A stretch of 22,479 bases of DNA, from assembly GCA_049613665.1 (NCBI GenBank), contig JBMZCV010000073.1, forward strand, positions 1 through 22,479, given 5' to 3'. Both the position numbers and the translations under genes were made by a program. Below are positions 1 through 9,191 of the stretch, one piece after another (the first letter of the stretch is position 1; every line of letters begins with the position of its first letter). Source of the stretch: JBMZCV01 sp049613665 (GTDB taxonomy: Bacteria; Bacteroidota; Bacteroidia; Chitinophagales; UBA2359). Under the pieces are notes generated by a model. The model did no database searches. It had not been told where the DNA came from and saw only the letters and a program-made list of their open reading frames with translations.

Positions 1-629
1 TCGCTGATGCTATAACCCAAAGCCGCATAAGCACGATTTACGCCAAAAAGCCCAAACAATTCATTATCGCCAATAGCAGTAAAACCATTGATAAAAACCT
101 CATCATACAAAGCCAAATAAATTGCTCCTTTTTTCAAATCTGTTTGATTGAGAGGCACAGTTGCAAAAATAGCATATCGCCAGCGAGTACGCATCGCCTT
201 TGCTTCCGTAGTTCTGTTGGTTGTCCAACGCTGCTCGAAACGATAACGATGTTTCAAAAATACACGATTTCCCAATTTTTGCGACACCAAAGCCTCTTGA
301 TAAATTCTATGTTCGTGAGACACTAAACCAATATCATCCATGCCGCCGCCAAGAATGTGAGCATATCCCAGAGTCGTTTTTACATTGTCTAATGGCTTGT
401 AAGTCATGCCTGCACGCAACATCAACTGCTGCAAATCGCTACCCAAATTCCAATTTCGGTGCTGAATGTCGCCCTGAAAACCAAACTTGCTATCGGGCAA
501 AGAAACACCCCAAAAATACATATACCACGCACCAAGTTCTTTATTTTTTTCTTGTGCCAATACTTTGGTATTTATTGACAGTAGCATTAAAAAAAAGCCA
601 ACAAACATCAGTAAAGTATTTTTTTTCAT
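1..629 (-). CDS. DUF2490 family outer-membrane-type protein, 3' end outside window
   Basis: An open frame starts with ATG at 629 and stays open for about 209 codons to the left edge, so the C-terminus is missing. It begins with a signal peptide: MKKN, a hydrophobic stretch, then a cleavage-like KVLAQ near residue 26. The mature part reads as alternating aromatic and polar strands, including GAWYMYFWG, LPDSKFGFQGDIQHR and LRAGMTYKP. It contains the family-like phrases GYAHILGGG, HRIYQE and KHRYRFEQRW. This pattern matches DUF2490, a Bacteroidota family predicted to form a small outer-membrane beta-barrel of unknown function. The gene diverges from secA, with about 490 bp between the two starts. 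Seen: signal peptide and strand pattern. Inferred: barrel and surface location. Other small barrel families are possible. Confidence 0.7.
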   Translation of the reverse strand, partial: MKKNTLLMFVGFFLMLLSINTKVLAQEKNKELGAWYMYFWGVSLPDSKFGFQGDIQHRNWNLGSDLQQLMLRAGMTYKPLDNVKTTLGYAHILGGGMDDIGLVSHEHRIYQEALVSQKLGNRVFLKHRYRFEQRWTTNRTTEAKAMRTRWRYAIFATVPLNQTDLKKGAIYLALYDEVFINGFTAIGDNELFGLFGVNRAYAALGYSIS

Positions 630-1116
630 ATCTAAATTAAATTTTAAAATATATTGATAATTTATTTTTTTTGACAAAAAAGCTTGCAATTTATTATTTA
701 AACTGACATATTGACAGTTTTTTGTTTTTTGACATTCATGTTTAGACAAAAAAAGTGAAAGGCACAATATTTGAAAAGAATTGTTGCGATACCAAATCCT
801 ATTTTCTTTTTTTTTGGTTCTTAAAAAAAACACAAATGACTTGCAAGTTATTAAAAATGCTTAATTAGTTGTATTTTCGCAAAATATTTCTTTTTCAATA
901 AAAGATGAAACACAACTTATAAAATGTATAAGTATCCAAATAGATTTATGCTATAAATTTGTGAAAGCTAACACTCTGCTTTTCGAGATGTTGATACAAA
1001 ATTAAAGCATATCATAATGGCACTTAGCATTTTTTCGCAAAAATATTTATTTATATAACAACATAAAATATTTTTGTTCAAATATTTCAAAAACATCAAT
1101 TTTATTTTTATCAGCC
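630..1116. other. Gene-free divergent region between DUF2490 gene and secA
   Basis: No supportable gene lies in these 487 bp, which are very AT-rich with many A and T runs. Two sequences on the plus strand fit the Bacteroidota -7 element TAnnTTTG: TAAATTTG at 954-961 and TATTTTTG at 1069-1076. Either could serve secA. No convincing -33 TTG/TTTG was seen at the proper spacing for either, and no CAAANNTA complement was found close to the DUF2490 start. Confidence 0.5.
1069..1076 (+). promoter_or_regulatory. Candidate -7 promoter element of secA
   Basis: TATTTTTG matches TAnnTTTG, the -7 consensus of the Bacteroidota primary sigma factor. It would place the transcript start near 1083, giving a leader of about 34 nt before the secA ATG at 1117. 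A second match, TAAATTTG at 954-961, would give a leader of about 150 nt. The -33 element is not obvious for either, and the region is so T-rich that chance matches are likely. Confidence 0.35.
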
Positions 1117-4100
1117 ATGCTTGAATTTATAAAAAAAATATTAGAATTATTCGTTGGAAAAAAATATGACCGAGATATTAAAGGCATACTTCCAATTGTC
1201 GAGTCTATCAAAAAAGTATATCCGACACTCGAAGGATTGAGTCACGACGAATTGAGAGGAAAAACGGCTGAATTTCGCCAACGTATCAAAGAGTATTTGG
1301 GCGATATTGATACTAAAATGGCTGACATCAGAACCAAAATCAAGAGTGACCCAAGCATGGATCCTGATGAAAAAGAAGAGTTTTATAAAGAAATTGATGA
1401 GCTAGAAAAAGAACATGATACAAAATTAGAAGATGTTTTATTGCAGATTTTGCCAGAAGCTTTTGCGGTTGTAAAAGAAACAGCACGTCGTTTTTCTGAA
1501 AATGAAACCATTGAATCTACGCCTACACAGCTAGATAGAGATTTGGCTACTGAAGCAGATTTTTTGTATATAGAAAATGACAAGGCATATTACAAAAATT
1601 CGTGGACAGCAGCAGGTGCAACTATTACTTGGAATATGGTGCATTATGATGTGCAGCTTATCGGTGGTATTGTGCTGCATAGCGGAAAAATTGCGGAAAT
1701 GGCTACTGGTGAAGGAAAAACCCTTGTGGCTACTTTGCCAGCTTACCTGAATGGTTTGGCAGGAAAAGGCGTTCATGTTATTACGGTAAATGACTATCTT
1801 GCAAAACGTGACTCAGAATGGATGGCTCCTATTCTTAGCTTTTTGGGATTAACGATTGACTGTATCGATAAGTATCAACCAAACACAGCTCGCCGAAGAA
1901 AAGCGTATGAATGCGATATTGTTTATGGCACAAACAACGAATTTGGCTTTGATTATTTGCGTGACAATATGGTGCGTACTGCCAACGAAATTGTGCAACG
2001 AAAGCTGCATTATGCCATGATTGATGAGGTCGATTCTGTTTTGGTAGATGATGCCAGAACACCGCTTATTATTTCTGGGCCAGTAGAGCGTGGCGATGAG
2101 CATGAATATGGTGCTTTGAAACCGAGAATTGAATTGTTGGTAAGAAATCAAAGAGAATTGACTCGCAAATATTTGATTGAAGCCAAACAAATGATTAAAG
2201 AAGGCAAAACAGACGAAAATTCGGGTGGTTTGGCCTTGCTAAGAGCTTTTAGAGGTTTGCCAAGAAACAAGCAAATTATTAAATATTTGAGTGAAGAAGG
2301 TATTAAGAAAATTATGCTTGATTCTGAGAATTATTATATGCAAGAGCAGTCTAAGCGAATGCCAGAAGTTGATGCAGACCTTTATTTTGTAATTGAAGAA
2401 AAGCAAAATCAGGTAACTTTAACAGAAAAAGGAATTGAACTCATTACGCAAGAGGGCGAAGACCAAGAATTTTTCGTGATGCCAAATATTGGCGAAAAAA
2501 TGCTCGAAATTGATAATGCAGATTCTGACGATGCTGGCAAACAACGTGAAAAAGATGAGTTGATGCGTAACTTTGCGGTAAAATCTGAACGCATACACTC
2601 GGTACAACAACTTTTGAAAGCTTATACACTTTTTGAAAAAGAAGTGGAATATGTAGTGATGGACGATAAAGTGAAAATCGTTGATGAAAGTACAGGTCGT
2701 ATCATGGAAGGTCGTCGCTATTCAGACGGTTTGCACCAAGCCATTGAAGCGAAAGAAAATGTAAAAATTGAAGCTGCTACTCAAACTTTTGCGACTGTTA
2801 CGTTGCAAAATTTCTTTAAGATGTACCACAAACTAGCAGGTATGACAGGTACGGCAGAAACAGAAGCAGGCGAGTTTTGGGAAATCTACAACCTAGATGT
2901 TGTTGTTATTCCTACCAACAGGCCGATTATCAGAAAAGACCAAGAAGACCTTGTGTATCGCACACAACGTGAAAAATTTGGAGCTGTTATTGACGAAGTT
3001 ATCAAAATACGAGATGCTGGCCGTCCTGTTTTGATTGGTACAACTTCGGTAGAAACTTCTGAATTGTTGTCTAGCGTTTTGACAAGGAGAAATATTACAC
3101 ACAATGTTTTGAATGCCAAAAATCACGCTCAAGAAGCCGACATTGTAGCTGCCGCAGGACAACCAGGAGCTATTACGATTGCGACAAATATGGCTGGTCG
3201 TGGTACCGACATCAAACTAGGCGAAGGCGTTATCCGAACAGAAGATAATGTTCGCACAGGTGGTTTGGCCATCATTGGTACAGAACGTCACGATTCGAGA
3301 CGAGTAGATAGACAGTTGCGTGGTCGCTCTGGACGACAAGGAGACCCAGGTTCTACACAGTTTTTCGTTTCGCTCGAAGACAAATTGATGCGTTTGTTTG
3401 GTTCTGACAAGGTGGCGAGAGTAATGGATAGAATGGGACACGAAGATGGCGAAGCTATCCAACATTCTATGATTACGAAATCTATTGAAAGAGCTCAAAA
3501 GAAAGTAGAAGAAAACAATTTTGGCATCAGAAAGCGTTTGTTGGACTATGATGAAGTAATGAACGTACAACGTAATAATGTTTACAAAAAACGTCGTCAC
3601 GCCTTGTTTGGCGAGCGTTTGACGGTAGATATTTACAACATGTTCTATGATTTGGCCGAAGAAATTGTAGAAAAAACGAAAATACAAGATGACTATGAGT
3701 ATTTCGTAGAAGAAATCAGAAGTTTGGCCATCAATACCAGCATTGACCAAGATAGTTTCAAAGCAGCAAAACCAGAAAATTTGACGCATACTTTGTATGA
3801 AGAATTGAGTGGTTTTTATAAGCGACATACTCAAAATATTATCAATCTTGCGATGCCTGTTTTATTGCAAGTATTCGCAGAACGTGGCGAAATATTGGAA
3901 CGTGTGATTGTGCCATTTGTGAGCGGTTCGAAAAGCATTCAGATAGTTGCGAATTTGCGTGAAGCTATTGAGTCGCAAGGCCGTAGCTTGGTGAAAGAAT
4001 ACGAAAAAAATATCGTTTTGCATTTCATTGATGATACTTGGAAAACGCACTTGCGACAAATGGATGAATTGAAACAATCGGTTCAAACTGCCGTTCACGA

Positions 4101-4503
4101 GCAGAAAGACCCATTGTTGATTTACAAAAAAGAAGCTTATTTATTGTTCCGTGAAATGTTGGGTAAAATGAATCAAGACATTACTTCTTTCTTGTTTACG
4201 GCTCGTTTGCCACAGCCAGACCCAGAAGCAGTAACAGCAGCACGTCAGGCAAGAAAAACAGATTTGAGCCAACTGAAAACGAGTCGAAATGATGAGGAAA
4301 CAGAGCAAAAACCTACGAGACCTGTTAGACGACCTCGAAACACAAATGCTCAACAGGCACAACCACAAGCAAATACAGAAAAGAAAAAGCCAGAAACTTA
4401 TAAAAGAAGCATTCCGAAAGTAGGCAGAAATGAAATCTGTCCTTGTGGAAGTGGGAAAAAATATAAGCATTGTCATGGCAAGAAAAAAAGAGAGGAAGTG
4501 TAG
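1117..4503 (+). CDS. secA: Preprotein translocase ATPase SecA
   Basis: SecA is the ATP-driven motor that pushes unfolded preproteins through the SecYEG channel at the inner membrane. Walker A (MATGEGKT, residues 195-202) and Walker B (MIDEVDSVLVDDARTPLIISG region, about 301-321) mark the first nucleotide-binding fold. The second fold shows TNMAGRGTDIKLG and ERHDSRRVDRQLRGRSGRQGDPG. The helical wing and scaffold follow. The tail ends in a SEC-C zinc motif, C1108-x-C1110 to C1119-H1120, the usual SecB and ribosome contact. At 1128 aa it is longer than the roughly 900 aa E. coli protein. The excess lies in charged segments near residues 60-110 and about 325-480, as is usual in Bacteroidota. The ATG at 1117 starts MLEFIKKILELF, matching the family N-terminus. 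It stands alone and ends at a strong hairpin. Confidence 0.98.
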   Translation: MLEFIKKILELFVGKKYDRDIKGILPIVESIKKVYPTLEGLSHDELRGKTAEFRQRIKEYLGDIDTKMADIRTKIKSDPSMDPDEKEEFYKEIDELEKEHDTKLEDVLLQILPEAFAVVKETARRFSENETIESTPTQLDRDLATEADFLYIENDKAYYKNSWTAAGATITWNMVHYDVQLIGGIVLHSGKIAEMATGEGKTLVATLPAYLNGLAGKGVHVITVNDYLAKRDSEWMAPILSFLGLTIDCIDKYQPNTARRRKAYECDIVYGTNNEFGFDYLRDNMVRTANEIVQRKLHYAMIDEVDSVLVDDARTPLIISGPVERGDEHEYGALKPRIELLVRNQRELTRKYLIEAKQMIKEGKTDENSGGLALLRAFRGLPRNKQIIKYLSEEGIKKIMLDSENYYMQEQSKRMPEVDADLYFVIEEKQNQVTLTEKGIELITQEGEDQEFFVMPNIGEKMLEIDNADSDDAGKQREKDELMRNFAVKSERIHSVQQLLKAYTLFEKEVEYVVMDDKVKIVDESTGRIMEGRRYSDGLHQAIEAKENVKIEAATQTFATVTLQNFFKMYHKLAGMTGTAETEAGEFWEIYNLDVVVIPTNRPIIRKDQEDLVYRTQREKFGAVIDEVIKIRDAGRPVLIGTTSVETSELLSSVLTRRNITHNVLNAKNHAQEADIVAAAGQPGAITIATNMAGRGTDIKLGEGVIRTEDNVRTGGLAIIGTERHDSRRVDRQLRGRSGRQGDPGSTQFFVSLEDKLMRLFGSDKVARVMDRMGHEDGEAIQHSMITKSIERAQKKVEENNFGIRKRLLDYDEVMNVQRNNVYKKRRHALFGERLTVDIYNMFYDLAEEIVEKTKIQDDYEYFVEEIRSLAINTSIDQDSFKAAKPENLTHTLYEELSGFYKRHTQNIINLAMPVLLQVFAERGEILERVIVPFVSGSKSIQIVANLREAIESQGRSLVKEYEKNIVLHFIDDTWKTHLRQMDELKQSVQTAVHEQKDPLLIYKKEAYLLFREMLGKMNQDITSFLFTARLPQPDPEAVTAARQARKTDLSQLKTSRNDEETEQKPTRPVRRPRNTNAQQAQPQANTEKKKPETYKRSIPKVGRNEICPCGSGKKYKHCHGKKKREEV

Positions 4504-4532
4504 CATAAAAACTACCTAATTTTCTTTAGACA

Positions 4533-4571
4533 AAAAAGAGCGATAAGTAACAAATACTTATCGCTCTTTTT
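4533..4571. terminator. Bidirectional hairpin terminator between secA and nadD
   Basis: A perfect 17-bp stem (4533-4549 with 4555-4571) closes a 5-nt loop. The core is GAGCGATAAGTA paired with TACTTATCGCTC, bounded by A and T runs, so it can end both the secA and the convergent nadD transcripts. Its stem base, AAAGAGCGA with TCGCTCTTT, recurs in the hairpin at 13449-13486. Confidence 0.9.
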
Positions 4572-4666
4572 ATTTCTGTTTTTTAGTACTTTCTCTTCAA
4601 AACAATAGATATTTAGGCTAAAATCGAATTTTGATAAGCTTATTTAAGTAGTATTTGGCACTTCAT

Positions 4667-5254
4667 TTATCGCCACAAATTATATTCTACGATATAATCG
4701 TTCACTTTGTCTGGCACTAAGTAGCGTATGGATTTATTTTTTTTGAGCAAATTGCGAATATATGTCGCTGAAATTTCTAGCAATGGTACTTCTAAACGAG
4801 TTATTTTTTCGTGATTGTCATAGCCTTTCGCTCTATAATTTGGGCGTGGATAAACCAATAAATGGTAATATTTTAGGATTTGCTCATAGTTTTTCCATTT
4901 ATGAAAATTGACGAGATTGTCTTCTCCCATGATAAGCGAAAACTCATGTGTTGGATATTTTTCATACAAATAAGCAAGTGTATCAATGGTATATGATGGC
5001 TTGGGCAAATCAAATTCGATAGATGAAACACTCAAAAGTGGATTGTTTTCAACGGCTAAATTTGCCAAATGCAAACGGTCGTATTGATTGAGTAGGCTTT
5101 TTTGGGTTTTAAATGGATTTTGTGGCGATAGCACCAGCCAAACTTGGTCGATGTGCGAGAGTTGTGCTACGGTTTCGGCAATGATAAGGTGGCCTGTATG
5201 AACGGGATTGAAAGAGCCAAACATTAGCCCAATATGTTTTTTTGTGGTTGGCAT
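4667..5254 (-). CDS. nadD: Nicotinate-nucleotide adenylyltransferase NadD
   Basis: NadD transfers AMP from ATP to nicotinate mononucleotide to make deamido-NAD in the cytosol, a required step of NAD synthesis. The nucleotidyltransferase fold is shown by GSFNPVHTGH at residues 13-22 (the HxGH ATP site), SPQNPFK near 43-49, and PSYTIDTL near 86-93. GEDNL near 110 and the C-terminal ISATYIR (about 161-167, the ISxTxxR phosphate-binding motif) complete the set. At 195 aa the length is normal. The start at 5254 places MPTTKKHIGLMFGSF at the expected distance before the first strand. The gene lies 206 bp downstream of the AAA+ gene on the same strand, with a hairpin between. The 3' end converges on secA. 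Confidence 0.95.
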   Translation of the reverse strand: MPTTKKHIGLMFGSFNPVHTGHLIIAETVAQLSHIDQVWLVLSPQNPFKTQKSLLNQYDRLHLANLAVENNPLLSVSSIEFDLPKPSYTIDTLAYLYEKYPTHEFSLIMGEDNLVNFHKWKNYEQILKYYHLLVYPRPNYRAKGYDNHEKITRLEVPLLEISATYIRNLLKKNKSIRYLVPDKVNDYIVEYNLWR

Positions 5255-5284
5255 ATATTTTTTTCTTTATAGGAAAAATGTGAA

Positions 5285-5324
5285 AAAGCGATAAAAAATG
5301 CAAAATTACATCTTTTATCGCTTT
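5285..5324 (-). terminator. Hairpin between AAA+ gene and nadD
   Basis: A 16-bp stem with one mismatch (5285-5300 with 5309-5324) encloses an 8-nt loop. The core AAAGCGATAAAA pairs with TTTTATCGCTTT. It lies 3' of the AAA+ gene and about 30 bp upstream of nadD, so it probably ends the AAA+ transcript or attenuates read-through. The stem resembles the base of the hairpin at 4533-4571. Confidence 0.65.
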
Positions 5325-5460
5325 ATTTTTATTGCTTTCTAAAATTTCTGTTTCGCAAAAAAAGCTAATAGTTCAAAACTTAAATGCTTGCTAGTTAATG
5401 TAGTATATTATCTTATATTTGCTTTGAAACTTAACTATCAATTATCTTGGTCTAGTCGCC

Positions 5461-8088
5461 CTAGTTCGCTGCTCTCCCACGTTTTGGATTGCTAAAACCC
5501 AAACTTTTTCCACCAATAGCATAAGCTCTTTCTTCATTAAAATCTTTGACATCTGGCAGCTCAATGCGTTGCAACAATTCGGCTGTTCTATCGTCTTTTG
5601 GCACTTGAGACACTCGCAAATTTTGCGTTTCGATAACCTGCTCTATTGTTTTTACGACAGTTCGAGCATTTCCAAAAAAGTTGCTGCGAGAAGCCATATC
5701 AAAATAAAAACTCAATTGCTCTTGTGCTTCCTTTGCAATAGTGTAGCCTTCTTTTTTCAAAATAAATTCGGCAATTTCTGTCAATTCATTTTCCTCAAAA
5801 TCGTCGAACTGAATAGTGCGGTCGAAACGAGATTTTAGGCCAGGGTTCGATTCAATGAATTGTCCCATTTCTTTTGGATAGCCAGCCACAACGATGGCAA
5901 ACTCGCCTTTTTGGTCTTCCATTCGTTTCAAAATAGCTGCAATAGCTTCATTGCCATAATCGCCGCCTCTCGAATTGGTAAGTGCATAAGCTTCGTCTAT
6001 AAATAAAACACCACCTACGGCTTCATCAATTTTTTCAGTCGTTTTGATAGCAGTTTGCCCAACGAAACCAGCTACAAGGCTTTGTCGGTCGCACTCCACA
6101 AGATGTCCACGTTCCAAAATGCCAAGCGACTTGTATATTTTAGCCAAAACTCGTGCTACTGTTGTTTTTCCTGTGCCAGGATTGCCCGTAAAAACAGTGT
6201 GTAGCGAAAATTTATTCAAAACATCTTTGCCCATTTCTCTATAAAACCTGATGAGTTGCACCAAATTGTTGATAGATTCTTTCACATTTTTGAGACCAAT
6301 CATTGCATTTAGCTCGGCTAAAGCTTCTTCTAGCATTTTTTCGTTTATCGGAATGTCTGCCAGATTTTTTTTCTTCTTCTGAAATACTGGTGCCAAATCA
6401 TCAACTGTAATCAAAGACAGCTCCTCACGGCTCAGTTTTCGTGGATTTTCGTTTTTCATCACACGCAAACCCAAATTAATTTTTGCTTTATCGATAGTGT
6501 TATAAATATATCGAGCATTGCCAAAATAGCGGTCTCTTGTGCGATAGGCTTCCACAATTCTGTCATACAAAAATGCCTTTGCTTGCGGAGAAAAAATAAC
6601 TTTTCGATTGTTTGCTGCATACTCCGAAATATCTAACAACTCATGTGGATAATAGTCGCTAAATTCAAACCAATGTGTAAATCTTGATTTTAAGCCAGGA
6701 TTTGTATTGATAAAAGTTTTCATTTCTCTCGGATAGCCAGCCACCACAACCGACAAGTCGCCTTCGCCGTCCGACATTTCTTTAATCAAAATTTCTATCA
6801 CCTCACGGCCAAAATCTTTAACATCATCTTTTGAGCGAGACAAGCTATATGCTTCGTCGATAAACAAAATGCCGCCTCGTGCTTTTTTGATAGCTTCTTT
6901 CACTTTCGGAGCTGTTTGTCCAATGTATTCGCCCACCAAATCGGCTCTATCTACGCTATGAACATGTCCTTTCGATAGTAAACCCAACTGCTTGTAAATT
7001 TGGCCTAACATTACTGCAACGGTTGTTTTTCCTGTTCCAGGATTGCCCGTAAACACAGCATGTAAGTTGATATTGTGGGCATCTTCAAAGCCTTTTTCCA
7101 GCCTAATTTTAATAAATTTTAAGTATTCGGCAAACTCTTTAATACGAGTTTTGACATGCTGCAAGCCTACCAAGCCTTCCAAATCCGCCATAACTTCTTC
7201 AAAGCTTTGAGCATCTTCTTTGGCCGTAGTAGTAATCGTGATACCTGTATTTGGCAACAAAGCTTCGTTCATGCCTTCCTCAAAATGGTCGCTTACCTCA
7301 AATGGAAGCACTGCAATGAGCTGATCCATAAAAGTAATTTCGAGCGTATATTTATCTAAAAACCACGTTCCTTTATCATTTGAACCCCAGCCAGAAGTTA
7401 CTGTTTTAAACTTATCGGTAGGTTCTACCGTGATAAGTTCTACTGTTTCACCTTTGAGCTGGTGAGCATCATTATAAAATTTGAAACCCAACTCACATTG
7501 CCATGGCGAACTAGATACGAGATTTTCAAATACAAAATCAATAAAAACATATCGTGTTTGCTTATTATCAAAAACCTTATAAAAATTTCGCTCTTTTACT
7601 TCTACATTCGTATTTGGGCCTTCATACAGCTTCAATGAATCGATATTAAAATATGGGTTATTGTCTTCTGTGACAAGTCCATTATCTTCTACCCAAAATT
7701 TGGTTGTAGCTACCAATTCATCATTCAGATAAGCCGACCATTCATATTCACCTTTCTTCCAATAAAAGCCAGAACGCTTATTTCCCCATGCTTGATAAAT
7801 ATGAACAATATTTGTGTTTTTATCAACTTGTTTTTTGATTGGCAAATCACACAATTCTCTTTTTTTGCCATCATTAATAGCATGAGCTTTCAAAACAACA
7901 TCAATACTCCAATCTTCTTCATCAAATTTTTTGTTGTAAAAAGACAATTCGGAGTAAATATAAGTTGTTTCGATACGGTCATACACACGTCTATATTTGC
8001 GTTGGCCATTGGCCAGCCATTCAGACGAGCCATATACTTTTAAATCTTTAAATTTATAGTTGTTATTATTATTTTCTTTTGCACTCAT
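5461..8088 (-). CDS. CbbX/SpoVK-type AAA+ ATPase with two ATPase modules and a duplicated N-terminal beta domain
   Basis: The C-terminal 580 residues hold two CbxX/CfxQ-type AAA+ modules. Module 1 has Walker A GNPGTGKT (348-355), pore loop YIGQT (388-392), Walker B ILFIDEAYSL (407-416), arginine-finger candidate SRF (468-470) and GNAR (523-526). Module 2 repeats these as GNPGTGKT (635-642), FVGQT (675-679), VLFIDEAYAL (694-703), SRF (753-755) and GNAR (806-809). Both look catalytically complete. Residues about 16-136 and 151-268 form two beta-rich segments with matching landmarks: an LK(V/L)Y start, an aromatic-rich strand, a WG turn and a closing F-x-V-x-D. This suggests an internal duplication. 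Relatives remodel protein complexes (RuBisCO activase CbbX, ESX EccA). The client here is unknown and no secretion or RuBisCO genes are adjacent. No signal peptide or membrane span is seen, so it is probably cytosolic. Confidence 0.9.
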   Translation of the reverse strand: MSAKENNNNNYKFKDLKVYGSSEWLANGQRKYRRVYDRIETTYIYSELSFYNKKFDEEDWSIDVVLKAHAINDGKKRELCDLPIKKQVDKNTNIVHIYQAWGNKRSGFYWKKGEYEWSAYLNDELVATTKFWVEDNGLVTEDNNPYFNIDSLKLYEGPNTNVEVKERNFYKVFDNKQTRYVFIDFVFENLVSSSPWQCELGFKFYNDAHQLKGETVELITVEPTDKFKTVTSGWGSNDKGTWFLDKYTLEITFMDQLIAVLPFEVSDHFEEGMNEALLPNTGITITTTAKEDAQSFEEVMADLEGLVGLQHVKTRIKEFAEYLKFIKIRLEKGFEDAHNINLHAVFTGNPGTGKTTVAVMLGQIYKQLGLLSKGHVHSVDRADLVGEYIGQTAPKVKEAIKKARGGILFIDEAYSLSRSKDDVKDFGREVIEILIKEMSDGEGDLSVVVAGYPREMKTFINTNPGLKSRFTHWFEFSDYYPHELLDISEYAANNRKVIFSPQAKAFLYDRIVEAYRTRDRYFGNARYIYNTIDKAKINLGLRVMKNENPRKLSREELSLITVDDLAPVFQKKKKNLADIPINEKMLEEALAELNAMIGLKNVKESINNLVQLIRFYREMGKDVLNKFSLHTVFTGNPGTGKTTVARVLAKIYKSLGILERGHLVECDRQSLVAGFVGQTAIKTTEKIDEAVGGVLFIDEAYALTNSRGGDYGNEAIAAILKRMEDQKGEFAIVVAGYPKEMGQFIESNPGLKSRFDRTIQFDDFEENELTEIAEFILKKEGYTIAKEAQEQLSFYFDMASRSNFFGNARTVVKTIEQVIETQNLRVSQVPKDDRTAELLQRIELPDVKDFNEERAYAIGGKSLGFSNPKRGRAAN

Positions 8089-9191
8089 GGTATTTTGTTT
8101 TGTGGAGCTGTTTTTTTCTTAGTAATAGCAAAAAAAGAACTCAAGTAAAGCACTTATTTTTTGAGCGTTGTCTATCAATATAAATGTCAAGCACTATTTG
8201 AGAATAGACAAATTTGTTGCTAACGCCTTGAAAATCAAGACATTAGATTTAATGAGATGTCACATTATTTTTATCTAACTACTTACTTAATAGCAAAAAA
8301 GCAACCAAAAATAAGCGATAGCTTGATATAGCTTATTTTCTTTGAAAAAGAATCAAATATTGCTTAATATTTGATAAATACTTTTTTAAGTAGCTATTTA
8401 TGTTGTGAAAATTTTAGCTAAAAAAGCCTATATCTAAATAGTTACTTTTTTAGAAGGAAAGAAATAAGTATTCGGACAAATTTATTTTAGAGACTATTGC
8501 CCAATAGTTATGTTTATTCTAAAGTGAGCTATATTTTATATAAAAATATTGAAGGTCAGTATATCAACTTACGCAAGTTATCGTTTATTTTTTGTCCAGC
8601 TACTCATATCTTACTATATATTTTCTTCTTTTTTAGAGCAAAAACACTTACTTTGGTTTAAAATGTGCTTGTTTTTCTATACTCTTGAAATCATAACGTT
8701 TGAAGCTTTAATAAAGTTGCAAATTAACGTATATCAAAAAAACATCAATAGAATTAATTATTATTTTTAATAAATGGTTCGCATCAATGGCTCGGATATT
8801 ATACATTTTTTTATCAAAGGGCTTAAACATACTATTTTTTTTAGGCTAAGGTGACCAATATTTGCAAATTTAATAGTCTTTTGAACTGAAAAATAGTATG
8901 TTTCACTTGCCAAAAAGTATTTTTTATTAAACTGAAAATTGTTATAAAAAATGTCCGAACCATTGAAATATGGCACGTCATTATTTTTGAATGTTTAGAA
9001 GAACAGCACTTATGATAACATTTTCATAAAATAATTGCTAAAAACTTGTATTGTAATATATATATTATAAAATAAACTTCTATGGCAACAAAGAATCACT
9101 TTTTATTCTTTTAGCTAAAAAAAGCGTATCACTTCTCCCCTCTTATTGAAAAAAGAATTTTGAACTAGCTTATATCAATACACAACTTGTA
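8089..9191. other. 1.1 kb gene-free region rich in inverted repeats
   Basis: No frame here has family features; the short open frames (for example 8549-8770 plus and 8767-8976 minus) look like chance in AT-rich DNA. Several structures were seen. A copy of the GCTAACGC/TTGA motif is at 8217-8239. A hairpin AAAATAAGC/GCTTATTTT spans 8308-8339. A 13-bp inverted repeat (8388-8400 with 8435-8447) surrounds TTTTAGCTAAAAAA. A nested MITE-like element lies at 8785-8965, and another TTTTAGCTAAAA occurs at 9109. TATTTTTG on the minus strand (8313-8306) fits a -7 element, but it is 218 bp from the AAA+ start. Confidence 0.6.
8785..8965. mobile_element. MITE-like nested inverted-repeat element, copy 1 (long form)
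   Basis: The outer ends are imperfect inverted repeats: CAATGGCTCGGA at the left (8785-8796) against TCCGAACCATTG at the right (8954-8965). Each continues inward into CATTTTTT or AAAAAATG. A second, perfect 15-bp inverted repeat lies inside: AAACATACTATTTTT (8825-8839) with AAAAATAGTATGTTT (8889-8903). It has no coding capacity. The reverse complement of both outer quarters is found again, without the inner 95 bp, at 21887-21973. No clear target duplication flanks this copy. A non-autonomous element is inferred; no matching transposase is in the window. Confidence 0.65.

Noticed and set aside
3217..3834. 205-codon open frame opposite secA
   Set aside because: It is the complement of a well-conserved part of secA; the length reflects secA codon constraints.
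8549..8770. 73-codon open frame in the plus strand
   Set aside because: It is A/T-driven sequence with no recognisable domain, no promoter element and no matching signal; it lies in a repeat-rich spacer.
8767..8976. 69-codon minus-strand frame covering the MITE-like element
   Set aside because: It coincides with the inverted-repeat element and has no protein features.
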